A DNA stretch of 10,423 nucleotides from CAYMSF01 sp964542255 (GCA_964542255.1 CAZITV010000077.1:1-10423); one strand, 5' to 3'; shown: positions 1 to 7,024, counted from the stretch's first letter. Numbers and translations are program-made. Notes: a model not told the origin generated them from the sequence alone.

Positions 1-42
1 CGTTATAAAATAAAAATGCCGGAAAGATAAATCTTTCCGGCA
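1..42 (-). terminator. Intrinsic terminator of the RRM gene
   Basis: A perfect 12-base inverted repeat (17-28 with 31-42, arm TGCCGGAAAGAT) lies just past the stop codon of the RRM gene. Read on the minus strand it is followed at once by the T-rich run TTTTTATTTTAT (16 to 5). GC-rich stem plus U-tract is the standard rho-independent terminator layout. The orientation fits only the minus-strand gene. Confidence 0.9.
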
Positions 43-61
43 AGAGGAAACTAACTAAAAA

Positions 62-373
62 TTAGTAGCTTCTGCGATGACCGCCACCGCTGCCACCACC
101 AAAACCACCACGAAGTTCGCCGCCGCCTTCAGGTTTCGGACGGGCTTCGTTTACGTTGATGCTTCTGTCATCGAGATTGCTGCCGTTAAGCGCGCTGATA
201 GCGGCTAAGGCTTCTTCACGGTTGGGCATTTCGACAAAACCAAATCCTTTGGAGCGACCTGAGTCACGATCCATTACAACGCGGGCAGAATCAACCTGAC
301 CGTGTGCTCTGAATGTAGCTCCGAGACTTTCATCTGTGGTTTTGAACGCGAGGTTGCCGACGTAGATATTCAT
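62..373 (-). CDS. RRM-domain RNA-binding protein with Gly-rich tail
   Basis: A 103-residue single-RRM protein. RNP2 is IYVGNL (residues 3-8) and RNP1 is KGFGFVEM (42-49), with the aromatic residues that stack on RNA bases; the RRM fills about residues 2-77. A short Gly-rich, basic tail (about 84-103, ending in HRRSY) follows. Size and layout match the small bacterial RRM proteins of cyanobacteria, Bacteroidetes and PVC bacteria, which bind single-stranded RNA in the cytoplasm and in several groups are cold-induced. The ATG at 373 is preceded by AAGGAAG about 8 bases upstream. The gene stands alone, with a structured leader in front and its own terminator behind. RNA binding is secure from the family; the targets cannot be told from sequence. 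Confidence 0.95.
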   Translation of the reverse strand: MNIYVGNLAFKTTDESLGATFRAHGQVDSARVVMDRDSGRSKGFGFVEMPNREEALAAISALNGSNLDDRSINVNEARPKPEGGGELRGGFGGGSGGGHRRSY

Positions 374-547
374 CCTTCATCTTCCTTACACGTCATGTTA
401 TTATAACCACCGAACTACTTACCATGACCTTAAGCGTTCGGCATTACTCTTTACTTCCGGCGAGTAATTCCCCGGTTTTTTGTCAGTTTCAAGGAGTGAA
501 ACTAACTCAATAGAAACCATTACAGGGTGTTTAAAGACCCTTTAAAC
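374..547 (-). promoter_or_regulatory. Structured 5' leader of the RRM gene
   Basis: Three inverted repeats lie upstream of the RRM start: ATTACTC/GAGTAAT (443-449 with 462-468, extendable to GG...CC with one mismatch), AGTTTCA/TGAAACT (485-491 with 497-503) and GTTTAAAG/CTTTAAAC (529-536 with 540-547). In the mRNA the middle hairpin exposes the loop CUCCU, which is complementary to an AGGAG ribosome-binding core. A long structured leader resembles those of cold-shock RNA-binding protein genes. I could not place a convincing promoter, so the transcript start is unknown and its role is inferred. Confidence 0.5.
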
Positions 548-758
548 TACGAAAAACGATATATAATTTCAGTTAAAATCATTAATCTTGAGCTCTATAA
601 GTAACTAAGATACAACCAATATCACGCAATACAAACTTTTTTTAATTTTTTTATCATTATTTTTTAATATTTATAACCGATGGCTGATAATTTTTGATAA
701 AAGCGGCTAAAAAAGGGAAATTAAAGATGTTTTTCAAATTTAGATTATTGCAGCCTAA
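548..758. other. AT-rich spacer between the ankyrin gene and RRM leader
   Basis: This stretch separates the end of the envelope cluster from the RRM leader. It is very AT-rich, with T-runs around 638-672. I see no convincing gene, no strong intrinsic terminator for the ankyrin gene (only a weak GATTA/TAATC stem right after its stop), and only poor promoter-like hexamers. The RRM promoter probably lies here. Confidence 0.5.
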
Positions 759-1559
759 TCATGGTTTAAGCGATTTTAGCGAATCAATTTTTCCGGCGTT
801 GACGGCAACTTCACCCGCGGTCATTCCGGAATTTGAACGAGCGGTTTTACTGGCGCCTTTAGCGATTAGCAGATCACAAATTGGATTAGCGCTGAATATT
901 GCCGCATAATGCAGCGGAGTCATACCGTCGTTGTCCACAGCATTGATATTTGCCTTGTGTTCAATCAGCAGATTAATCATCGCGGTATTGTTATTTTTTA
1001 CTGCATAGTGCAGCGGGGTGACACCGTCAATGTCTTTGGCATCAACTTGCCATTTTTTGTTAATGCATTTGATAACATCTTCCGGCTGATTATTGATTAT
1101 GGCGTAATGCAGCGGAGTGATGCCGTTTGCCGCGGCAAGAATTGCCTTGGCATCAGCAGCATTATTCCTGCTGGCGGCTGAAAATGCCGGACTGCTGGCG
1201 GCTGCATGATTAATAAGCAGCGTGTTAACAGTGGCAGAACTGCCGGAAGATGCTGCATAAACCAGCGGAGTATTGCCGTACCCGTCTTTGTTATCGATGC
1301 CGGCACCGTTATCAATGAGCAATTCAACTGTTGTTGTATGACCATTGGCGGCGGCAAGGTGCAGCGGGTTTTTTCCAGAGGTGTTTTTAGCGTTCACGCT
1401 GGCCTTATCTTTGGCGATAAATTCAGAAACCGCACCGTTATTGCCAGTCTGGGCGGCGGCGTGGATTCCAGTTTCAGAAACACAACCGCTACCGAGCATG
1501 GCGCTAACCGCGGTTATAATAATAGTTATCAGTCGGCGGCACTTCATTCTATCACCCAT
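759..1559 (-). CDS. Ankyrin-repeat lipoprotein
   Basis: A 266-residue secreted ankyrin protein. A basic start and hydrophobic stretch (residues 8-22) lead to the lipobox-like LGSGC, with Cys26 the likely lipidated residue. About seven ankyrin units follow from residue 30 to the end. The best carry TPLHYA (148-153, 181-186, 214-219) or NPLHLA (64-69). The unit near 123-143 is shortened and Ala/Ser-rich. Ankyrin repeats are protein-binding scaffolds, so an envelope adaptor role is likely but no partner is visible. The ATG at 1559 has GGAG 5-6 bases upstream and overlaps the previous gene by 16 bases. An alternative ATG at 1547 (Met5) overlaps that gene's stop as ATGA and gives the cleaner signal start MKCRR. 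Either way the gene is translationally coupled to its neighbour and ends the cluster. Confidence 0.85.
   Translation of the reverse strand: MGDRMKCRRLITIIITAVSAMLGSGCVSETGIHAAAQTGNNGAVSEFIAKDKASVNAKNTSGKNPLHLAAANGHTTTVELLIDNGAGIDNKDGYGNTPLVYAASSGSSATVNTLLINHAAASSPAFSAASRNNAADAKAILAAANGITPLHYAIINNQPEDVIKCINKKWQVDAKDIDGVTPLHYAVKNNNTAMINLLIEHKANINAVDNDGMTPLHYAAIFSANPICDLLIAKGASKTARSNSGMTAGEVAVNAGKIDSLKSLKP
904..1126 (-). repeat. 99-bp tandem DNA repeat within the ankyrin gene
   Basis: The DNA encoding TPLHYA recurs at an exact 99-base period: TGCAGCGG with matching flanks appears near 910, 1009 and 1108. The period equals 33 codons, one ankyrin unit. Identity at the nucleotide level, not only the protein level, points to fairly recent duplication of units. 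Confidence 0.75.
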
Positions 1560-1981
1560 TCTGGCTCCATTAGCGGACCATAGCCCCAGCAGCGTTTACC
1601 ACCGTTTACCGTACCTGGCAGCGGCATATAGAAAGTGGCTACGTCAGCTACACCGATAAGTTCACGCAGGATAAAAAAACATATTCCCTTAAGCGTACCA
1701 TAGGAAACTGCCGGCAGCAGACCTTCTGCTTCTTCGGTCTTGGCAATTTCAATTGGAATTTCGCCGACACCAATTAGGGCATTGACGATGCCGCGGGCGA
1801 GTTTTTTTACGGGATTGCCCGGGTCGGCCTGATAGGCGTTGCCGGTAGTTGGCTGCGGTACTGTGGCCGGATTGGTTACGGCAGCCTCGCTGTTTGTTTT
1901 GACCGGTGCGGTACTTTCACTGGCGGAAATAGTGGTTATAATGCCAATTACTGCAATAATTGTAATGATTTTACTAAGCAT
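1544..1981 (-). CDS. TIGR04073-type exosortase-system-associated protein
   Basis: A 145-residue exported protein. An N-terminal hydrophobic segment (4-19) ends in ISA-S, a likely signal-peptidase I site, followed by a Thr/Pro/Ala-rich linker (21-55). The conserved region from about residue 58 contains KLARGIVNALIG, GEIPIEIAK, a hydrophobic YGTLKGICFFILREL stretch, VADVATFYMPLPG and a C-terminal PLMEPEWV, which I recognise as the TIGR04073 pattern. That family is linked by genome co-occurrence to exosortase/PEP-CTERM systems, but its biochemical role is unknown. No exosortase or PEP-CTERM substrate is in this window. The ATG at 1981 has AGGAG six bases upstream, the start of which is the stop codon of the previous gene. 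The 3' end overlaps the ankyrin gene. A family-level call; function unresolved. Confidence 0.8.
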   Translation of the reverse strand: MLSKIITIIAVIGIITTISASESTAPVKTNSEAAVTNPATVPQPTTGNAYQADPGNPVKKLARGIVNALIGVGEIPIEIAKTEEAEGLLPAVSYGTLKGICFFILRELIGVADVATFYMPLPGTVNGGKRCWGYGPLMEPEWVIE

Positions 1982-1993
1982 GGAGATCTCCTA
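1982..1993 (-). promoter_or_regulatory. Ribosome-binding site fused to the upstream stop codon
   Basis: On the minus strand the stop TAG of the preceding gene (1993-1991) is the start of TAGGAG, the Shine-Dalgarno sequence of the TIGR04073 gene. The sequence GGAGATCTCC is also a perfect 10-base palindrome. A ribosome terminating here covers the next start, so the two genes are probably translationally coupled. Confidence 0.7.
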
Positions 1994-2911
1994 TTTTGTG
2001 GTGCTCTTATCGGTGGATACGGGTTTAGGTGCCGGATTGAGCATGAGCTGTTTAAACTCCTGCATTTTCATTAAATTAGCCGGGATTTGGTCAATCGCAT
2101 TCTGACGGTATTTGTCCAGATATTTGCGCTCATTATTCAATTTGACATTAGTAAGTGGCGCATTTAGTTCATTCAGGTATCTGCTCCAAACTATAACTTG
2201 ACCGAGCTGACGTGAGTCTTTCGCGTTATAGATTTCAATTTGAAATTGGACATCGCAGCCGTAGTTATTGGAATCGTATATTTCCCGGGTTTCTTGTAAT
2301 CTGACAACAACAACACGGTCTATCCCGTTTCTTGATTGACTGTTAAAATTGTAATCGTATTCAACTGCAGTATCACAGATATCATTAAGAACAGCGCTGA
2401 GGTAGTATTCTTCAGGACGAAACTGCTTGTCGCAGAACTGACTATTCGTGTTTTTAATTTTTTCCAGATATGCCGCAGTTATGTTTTTACTCGGCTGGTA
2501 GCCTGAGACAATTTTAAATCCGGCACTCTCTATATTTTTTTTGATTGATTCGGTGGTGAGTTTTGTCAGGTTATAGTCAGAGACCACCAGCTCCAACGCC
2601 GCAATTTTATTTTTAAGTTGAATTATCTGCTGTTGCTGCTGCGGTGTTTGCTGCTGCGGGTCAACATTAATCAAACCTAATTCCTTTTTGAGCGTTTTTA
2701 ACGTGTTTTCCTCAGTTTTGCCATCGCTGCAGGCAATGATGATAAACGTCGGACTGGTCTCGCCGGCTTTAAGTTTGAATGGTGTCCCGGAGTACTTGGG
2801 AATTACCGGTAATTCATTTTTTACCGGCGCAGGTTTTTGCTGGACAATACAAGAACAGACCAATAATGCAATGGTAACGGCTGACATCAGTTTTAAAAAG
2901 ACTCTATTCAT
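1991..2911 (-). CDS. Gln-rich lipoprotein, weakly CsgG/LpoB-like C-terminal half
   Basis: I do not recognise this 306-residue protein as a named family. The signal MNRVFLK plus hydrophobic residues 8-18 ends in VCSC, making Cys21 the likely lipidation site. A Pro-rich linker, a β-strand-like TFIIIA (55-60) and a Gln-rich stretch (86-96, QQQTPQQQQQ) precede a likely coiled or helical segment (97-110). In the second half a helix ending in FKIVS (132-136), a strand DRVVVVRL (198-205), a strand VQFQIEIYNA (221-230) and VIVWSRYL (239-246) follow the order seen in LpoB-like domains (strand, strand, turn, 'IxWS'). This is a pattern match, not a proven homology. The Shine-Dalgarno region (GGAATAGGTT) is weak. 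Gaps are 27 bases from the gene before and 9 to the gene after, so one operon is likely. Confidence 0.75.
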   Translation of the reverse strand: MNRVFLKLMSAVTIALLVCSCIVQQKPAPVKNELPVIPKYSGTPFKLKAGETSPTFIIIACSDGKTEENTLKTLKKELGLINVDPQQQTPQQQQQIIQLKNKIAALELVVSDYNLTKLTTESIKKNIESAGFKIVSGYQPSKNITAAYLEKIKNTNSQFCDKQFRPEEYYLSAVLNDICDTAVEYDYNFNSQSRNGIDRVVVVRLQETREIYDSNNYGCDVQFQIEIYNAKDSRQLGQVIVWSRYLNELNAPLTNVKLNNERKYLDKYRQNAIDQIPANLMKMQEFKQLMLNPAPKPVSTDKSTTK

Positions 2912-2938
2912 AACCTATTCCGATTTATATTAATGCGG

Positions 2939-4336
2939 TTACGGGAATGCAATAATCACATTCAGCCTTGCCGGATTTTCAATATTAAGCTGCTCAATAC
3001 GGCCTGGACCGACTTTCAAGTAGCCGTCAAACAGGCTGATTTCAATCTGATATTTACCGGCATCAAGTTTTAAAGGAATAACTTGCAGTTCACCAGGCAA
3101 AGTTTGCCAGCAGCGGGTGTCGCTGCGTGCTATTGTCATATAGGAAACACCCTTGATGATAACTCCCGACGCAATCATACTGCCGCCAACCGCATACATT
3201 GCAACTGCTGCTTCGCCACCGCCGCTGGCAGCACCAGCCACCACCAGTGCCCCGCCGCTGATAATTAGCGCATCCGCAACATTGTTGGAGGTACGTTTGA
3301 AGGTCGCTTTGCGCTGAAGTACTTCATCCATAAGGCGCTTGCCGCGTGTCATGGCCTGGTAATTAACATCGCAGATATTCGGCAATGGATCGAGCGTAGT
3401 GGTTGAGTTAACTGTGATTTCGTAGTGCAGCTCTTTATTATTAAATGGTTCAATAATTTCTAATTTTTCACCATATTCGCCGGAACGGCCTTTTTTGACG
3501 ACTTGTGACAATCCCAGTACTATTAATGTGTTATAATCGCAGTTTAATAACGGTTCAACCGGTGCCGTGTTTACTGCCGGCTGCAGCTTGCTGAGTTTAA
3601 AATCAAGCTGTTCGATGATGAAGTCAAGAACAAGTTGTTCCTGCGGACTGTGATTGTTAGCTTTGGCGTTGTTGAGCAGCTGCCGTGTCAACGACAACTG
3701 ACGGATATCAACCGCAGTATCCCGGTAGGCGCTGCGCGACTGTTTCACATACTGCTGCTGCATATCCACTTGTCTGCGTTCTTTATAACATTTTGCCGCC
3801 AGCGCATACAATAGAAAAAAATCGGAAGACATTTTTTCATTTACTACCTCGGCATCACAAAGAATTCCGCTGTTAAAGCATGCCAACGCGTTATCAATAT
3901 CATTGTCCCGCAAAAACAATAGTCCCAGCAGCAGGTTGTTCATCGCGCGTTCGTACGGATCACCGCGGTAAAATTTTTGTGTTTCCGCGCCGAATAAGTG
4001 AGAAGCCTGAGCTTCCGATGCCGGATCAAAAACCTCCATATAGTCATGAGCACGCCAGAACATTTTTTTGGCTTTGTCGTAGTCTCCGGCAGCCAGATAG
4101 CAAGTTGCCAGTTCGTTCAGATACATGGGGGTGTTAACGTTGCTGCCGGTGGTCAGCGGTTCGAATTTGGTGATTGCGGTTTTGTAATCGCGTTTTTGGA
4201 AATCGCCGCGTGCAATGTTGGCTTTAGCCTCCTGCGCGTCAATTTCTTTTTCCGAAAGCGGCGTAATTTTTACTGCCGGCGAGGTACAGCCGAAGCACAG
4301 TATTGCCACCGCGAATGAGAACAGTATCCTCATCAT
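2939..4336 (-). CDS. COG3014-type TPR lipoprotein
   Basis: A 465-residue lipoprotein: hydrophobic residues 4-13, then LCFGC with Cys17 as lipid anchor. Residues 35-160 contain TPR-like helical pairs (ARGDFQKRDYKTAITKFE, AAGDYDKAKKMFWRA, RDNDIDNALACFNSG). The FYRGDPYERAMNN motif (122-134) and the later ARSDTRCWQTLPGE (403-416) are features I associate with COG3014 proteins. A Gly/Ala-rich hydrophobic segment (355-400) could insert in a membrane. COG3014 genes sit beside LpoB and YcfL (DUF1425) genes in Vibrio-like Gammaproteobacteria, and the same company is seen here. TPRs suggest a protein-docking role on the periplasmic face of the outer membrane. The start at 4336 has a second ATG directly after it and only a weak ribosome-binding site. 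It follows a 180-base gap. Confidence 0.8.
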   Translation of the reverse strand: MMRILFSFAVAILCFGCTSPAVKITPLSEKEIDAQEAKANIARGDFQKRDYKTAITKFEPLTTGSNVNTPMYLNELATCYLAAGDYDKAKKMFWRAHDYMEVFDPASEAQASHLFGAETQKFYRGDPYERAMNNLLLGLLFLRDNDIDNALACFNSGILCDAEVVNEKMSSDFFLLYALAAKCYKERRQVDMQQQYVKQSRSAYRDTAVDIRQLSLTRQLLNNAKANNHSPQEQLVLDFIIEQLDFKLSKLQPAVNTAPVEPLLNCDYNTLIVLGLSQVVKKGRSGEYGEKLEIIEPFNNKELHYEITVNSTTTLDPLPNICDVNYQAMTRGKRLMDEVLQRKATFKRTSNNVADALIISGGALVVAGAASGGGEAAVAMYAVGGSMIASGVIIKGVSYMTIARSDTRCWQTLPGELQVIPLKLDAGKYQIEISLFDGYLKVGPGRIEQLNIENPARLNVIIAFP

Positions 4337-4516
4337 ATATTATTACCGCGATTAATGAGCTAATTTCAAAACTCTTTTGAGATTGTTGCGTCTTTTTGAG
4401 TTTTGGCGGTTGAAGCTTATCTTGCGTAACACTGCCACGCTTGCTTTCGCTTAAAATCGTCAAAATCTTCAAAAAAACCTGCAAAACATCAATTCAAAAT
4501 AGTTGTGCAATCACCT
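4337..4516 (-). other. 180-base gap inside the envelope cluster, with an inverted repeat
   Basis: This is the only sizeable gap in the cluster. It holds an 8-base inverted repeat, CAAAACTC/GAGTTTTG (4367-4374 with 4398-4405), with an alternative short CTC-TTTT-GAG hairpin at 4372-4381, and A/T runs. Read on the minus strand it begins with AGAGGTGATT, the same string as the ribosome-binding site of the gene before it. It could hold a second promoter, a processing site or a genome repeat. I see no clean terminator and no supported coding sequence. Confidence 0.4.
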
Positions 4517-5395
4517 CTAGTTATTGTTTTTTTTGTCGTAAATTTTGTCCCAAACGCGTTTGGCGCGGGATTCACGCTTTTTGTCTTTAAGCCATATTTC
4601 CGGTTGTTCCAGGACGTCGCCGGTGGCTAGGAGCTGAGCATCACCGACCGGTTCTACTTTGGAAAATAGTTTTCCTTCTTCTATTACTTTGTATTGACCG
4701 GTTTTCTTGCCATACTTCATCAGCACCAGTTCATCCGGCATTGCGCTGGTTGCTGCATCTTTGTCTGCGGTAATCTTCCACCCTTGAAAAGTGTCACCGT
4801 TCCTGACACCGTCAATTCTGCCGCGGTTTATAATCATTGTAGTACCGCTTACTTCACTAACACGGCATCGCCAGGCGCACATCGCGGCATCGTTTTCAAT
4901 ATTCTTCATAGCTTTGGCAATTGCTTCTTCAAACTTGCCGCCGGACGCTGAAGATGAGGAAAGCACCGCGCCGGAGCACGGGTCGGCCAGCCGTAGAAAT
5001 ATGCGTTTCCCGCCGTCCGGAGTAGTGCCGAATTTAGCCATTAACAGGTAATCAGGCATTGCGATTCTGGACTTTATCATATCGGCGGCAGGTAATTCCA
5101 TTACCCGGATAACGTTGGAATCCGCAAGTTTTTCTTTAAGTAAATCTAGTGTAGTTGCCCATTCTTCAACCGGCAGCGCTACTCCTTCTTCAGTTTTCAT
5201 GTTTTTCCAGATTTCTAGCTTTTCAATGAATGCCGGAATCTGCATGGAGCTGCCGCCAGCCGGGACTGCGACAACTGCCACCGGGTGCTTCAGCACGGCC
5301 GCGCCGGTACTGCCGGCGCCGCTGTTGTAATCTTGTCCGGTCAATGACGTTAGTGCCATTGAACAAAACAGAGCCAATAAAGTTATTTTACGCAT
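4517..5395 (-). CDS. Secreted CsgG/LpoB-like plus FlgT-C-like protein
   Basis: A 292-residue exported protein with a type I signal (MRKITLLALF to about LTG-Q, residues 1-21) and no lipobox. The N-terminal part follows the CsgG/LpoB strand-helix order: VAVVAV (39-44), a helix TTLDLLKEKLA (81-91), DYLLMAKF (115-122) and RIFLRLADPCSGAVL (131-145). Residues 174-205 (WRCRVSEVSGTTMIIN, then GVRNGDTF) match the small β-barrel pattern of FlgT-type C-terminal domains, in which a Gly-Asp turn follows 'IN.G...GV..GD'. A basic, Lys/Arg-rich tail (270-292) ends the protein. The ATG at 5395 has the strong AGAGGTGA site. It lies 22 bases after the YcfL-like gene. It is probably a periplasmic partner of the neighbouring lipoproteins; the family name is inferred from pattern only. 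Confidence 0.75.
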   Translation of the reverse strand: MRKITLLALFCSMALTSLTGQDYNSGAGSTGAAVLKHPVAVVAVPAGGSSMQIPAFIEKLEIWKNMKTEEGVALPVEEWATTLDLLKEKLADSNVIRVMELPAADMIKSRIAMPDYLLMAKFGTTPDGGKRIFLRLADPCSGAVLSSSSASGGKFEEAIAKAMKNIENDAAMCAWRCRVSEVSGTTMIINRGRIDGVRNGDTFQGWKITADKDAATSAMPDELVLMKYGKKTGQYKVIEEGKLFSKVEPVGDAQLLATGDVLEQPEIWLKDKKRESRAKRVWDKIYDKKNNN

Positions 5396-5417
5396 AAATC
5401 ACCTCTTGAAGACGCGA

Positions 5418-5915
5418 TTAATTGGATAAAGAGTCGGTCAAAATAGTCTGATAATATTTTGCCGTCTTGTTGGGACAGACAGCTTTATATTCTTTGACTT
5501 GACCGCGTTCCAAAGTTACCTGTTGTGAGTTGGTCTCGTAAACCGGCGAACTCATTTGTCCGCTGCTTACAACCGGTTGTTCAAAAAACTTGGTTTGTGC
5601 ATTGATGGTGATGACATTGGGACCTGAAACGTCCCAGAAATGCTGGCCGCCGCGGTTCCGCAGCCCAATCTGCACCTGCAGGAAGCCGGCTTCATTGAAG
5701 GACGGTTTTTCATACATTACTTCCACATAATCGCGCATTGAATCAGTACCAAACAACCACCAGTAACTTTCAGGGCGGACGAACACGATGGTTTCTTCGC
5801 GTTTTAGGTCACTGCTGTTTACTTTTGATACGGGATAGACTGACTTGCAGCCGCTAAATCCGGCTGTCAGTGCAATGACTGACGCGGTAACGACGATTAT
5901 TTTATTGATATTCAT
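5418..5915 (-). CDS. YcfL-like (DUF1425) lipoprotein
   Basis: A 165-residue lipoprotein. The signal MNINKIIVV with a hydrophobic core to residue 20 ends in FSGC, Cys23 being the lipidation site. The rest is β-rich: FLQVQIGLRNRGGQHFWD (78-95) resembles the strand that begins the YcfL/DUF1425 immunoglobulin-like fold, and the end, VTLERGQVKEYKAVCPNKTAKYYQ (133-156), matches that family's closing 'L.PG......AP...A..Y' pattern. In E. coli ycfL lies directly beside lpoB, and here the gene follows an LpoB-like gene by 18 bases. AGGAG stands ten bases before the ATG. The role of YcfL itself is not established; the neighbourhood suggests a component of the LpoB-like lipoprotein assembly. Confidence 0.7.
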   Translation of the reverse strand: MNINKIIVVTASVIALTAGFSGCKSVYPVSKVNSSDLKREETIVFVRPESYWWLFGTDSMRDYVEVMYEKPSFNEAGFLQVQIGLRNRGGQHFWDVSGPNVITINAQTKFFEQPVVSSGQMSSPVYETNSQQVTLERGQVKEYKAVCPNKTAKYYQTILTDSLSN

Positions 5916-5933
5916 ATTTTGTTTTCTCCTGAA

Positions 5934-6977
5934 TTATTTATAAATGCCGGCAGGCAGGGTCAATCGTTTAACTTCGTAGCCGTTTGTCCAGATAATTCTA
6001 TTGCTTACCGGTTCGATCAGCTGCAGCGAAATTAAAATATAATCAGTGCGGTCACCGCGGTTGGCAACGTTGCTCAAACCTTTTAATTCGCCGGTGAGAA
6101 TGTAATCAGCACGGTCAATGCCGGACTCAACTTTGGTCTCCAATTTAACATTTTTCTCGAAGGTTACACCGCCGGTTTCGGCGTCAATCAACATTACATT
6201 CAGGTATTTATCTGTATTGGGCGATTCGCTGCCAACCTGTTTTACGTTCGTTTCCAGCGCTTTTGAAGTAAATTCGCCGCCGAGGAAATAGTCAACACCG
6301 TATAAGTCACGGCTTTTACCCTTGGCAAGCCCGGCAGCTTTCAGATCTTTTTCATCTAACACTTGTTCAATCGCTTTGCCATTCTGTTCGCGTGCCAGAA
6401 ATTGCACTTTGCCGGCGGCTCTTTCTGAAAGCTTGGCGCGCAGTAATGCTGTAACGCTGTCGGCGTTCATCCCGACAATATTGGTGTTTTTAACCGGGAT
6501 TACCGCAAATTTCATACTTTCTTTGGCATCGGTGATTAACGGTGTTTTTACCAGAACGTCAACAATTTGGGCGATAGTGCTGTCCAACTCTTTTTCATCA
6601 ATCAGACGCTGACGGGCAACACGGGCATTCTGACCAAGACCGGAGCAGAACACAACTTTTCCCTTGGCAACTTTCATAAACTCAATACGCAGCTTGTCAG
6701 TAAAAATATCCTTATCGAAGATATATCTGGTCGAATTTACCAGCGGCTCAACGGCGATATTAACCTCGCCCTTGCGGTTGGCTATCTCAGGCAATGACAA
6801 AATTTCAGTACTCATCGTCGTCGCCACGGTTCGCACATCAACACTTTGTATGCCGCCCCAATCCTCTGAATCAACCGAAACACTCTTCGATTCTGATTGC
6901 GGCGAGGTACAGCCATGGCATAACATTAACATTACTGCGCATCCGCCTAACACCATTCCTCGTGCCGTCGTAAACAT
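5934..6977 (-). CDS. LpoB-like lipoprotein with apparent nested domain duplication
   Basis: A 347-residue lipoprotein heading the envelope cluster. The signal runs to LCHGC (Cys23; an imperfect lipobox, but CTSP after it mirrors the TPR lipoprotein). LpoB-like signs are clear: MSTEILSLPEI (55-65), NIAVEPLVNST (73-83), FTDKLRIEFMK (92-102), then at the C-terminus DYILTGELKGL (291-301), DYILISLQLIEPVSNRIIW (312-330) and GYEVKRL (333-339). Between these halves lies what looks like a whole second unit: IVDVLVKTPLI (138-148), KFAVIPVKNTN (156-166), a helix 174-184, VDYFLGGEF (228-236) and YLNVMLIDAETGGVTF (258-273). E. coli LpoB is an outer-membrane activator of PBP1B; whether distant homologues do this is unknown. 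The ATG at 6977 has TGGAG eight bases upstream. Confidence 0.85.
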   Translation of the reverse strand: MFTTARGMVLGGCAVMLMLCHGCTSPQSESKSVSVDSEDWGGIQSVDVRTVATTMSTEILSLPEIANRKGEVNIAVEPLVNSTRYIFDKDIFTDKLRIEFMKVAKGKVVFCSGLGQNARVARQRLIDEKELDSTIAQIVDVLVKTPLITDAKESMKFAVIPVKNTNIVGMNADSVTALLRAKLSERAAGKVQFLAREQNGKAIEQVLDEKDLKAAGLAKGKSRDLYGVDYFLGGEFTSKALETNVKQVGSESPNTDKYLNVMLIDAETGGVTFEKNVKLETKVESGIDRADYILTGELKGLSNVANRGDRTDYILISLQLIEPVSNRIIWTNGYEVKRLTLPAGIYK

Positions 6978-7024
6978 GGTAGCATCTCCACTTAAAGGTT
7001 AACAGCTGATAATATAGTTACTGT

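Noticed and set aside
4239..4484. 81-residue minus-strand open frame in the gap after the FlgT-C-like gene
   Set aside because: It begins at a TTG without a proper ribosome-binding site, overlaps the well-supported TPR lipoprotein gene in another frame, and shows no recognisable domain.
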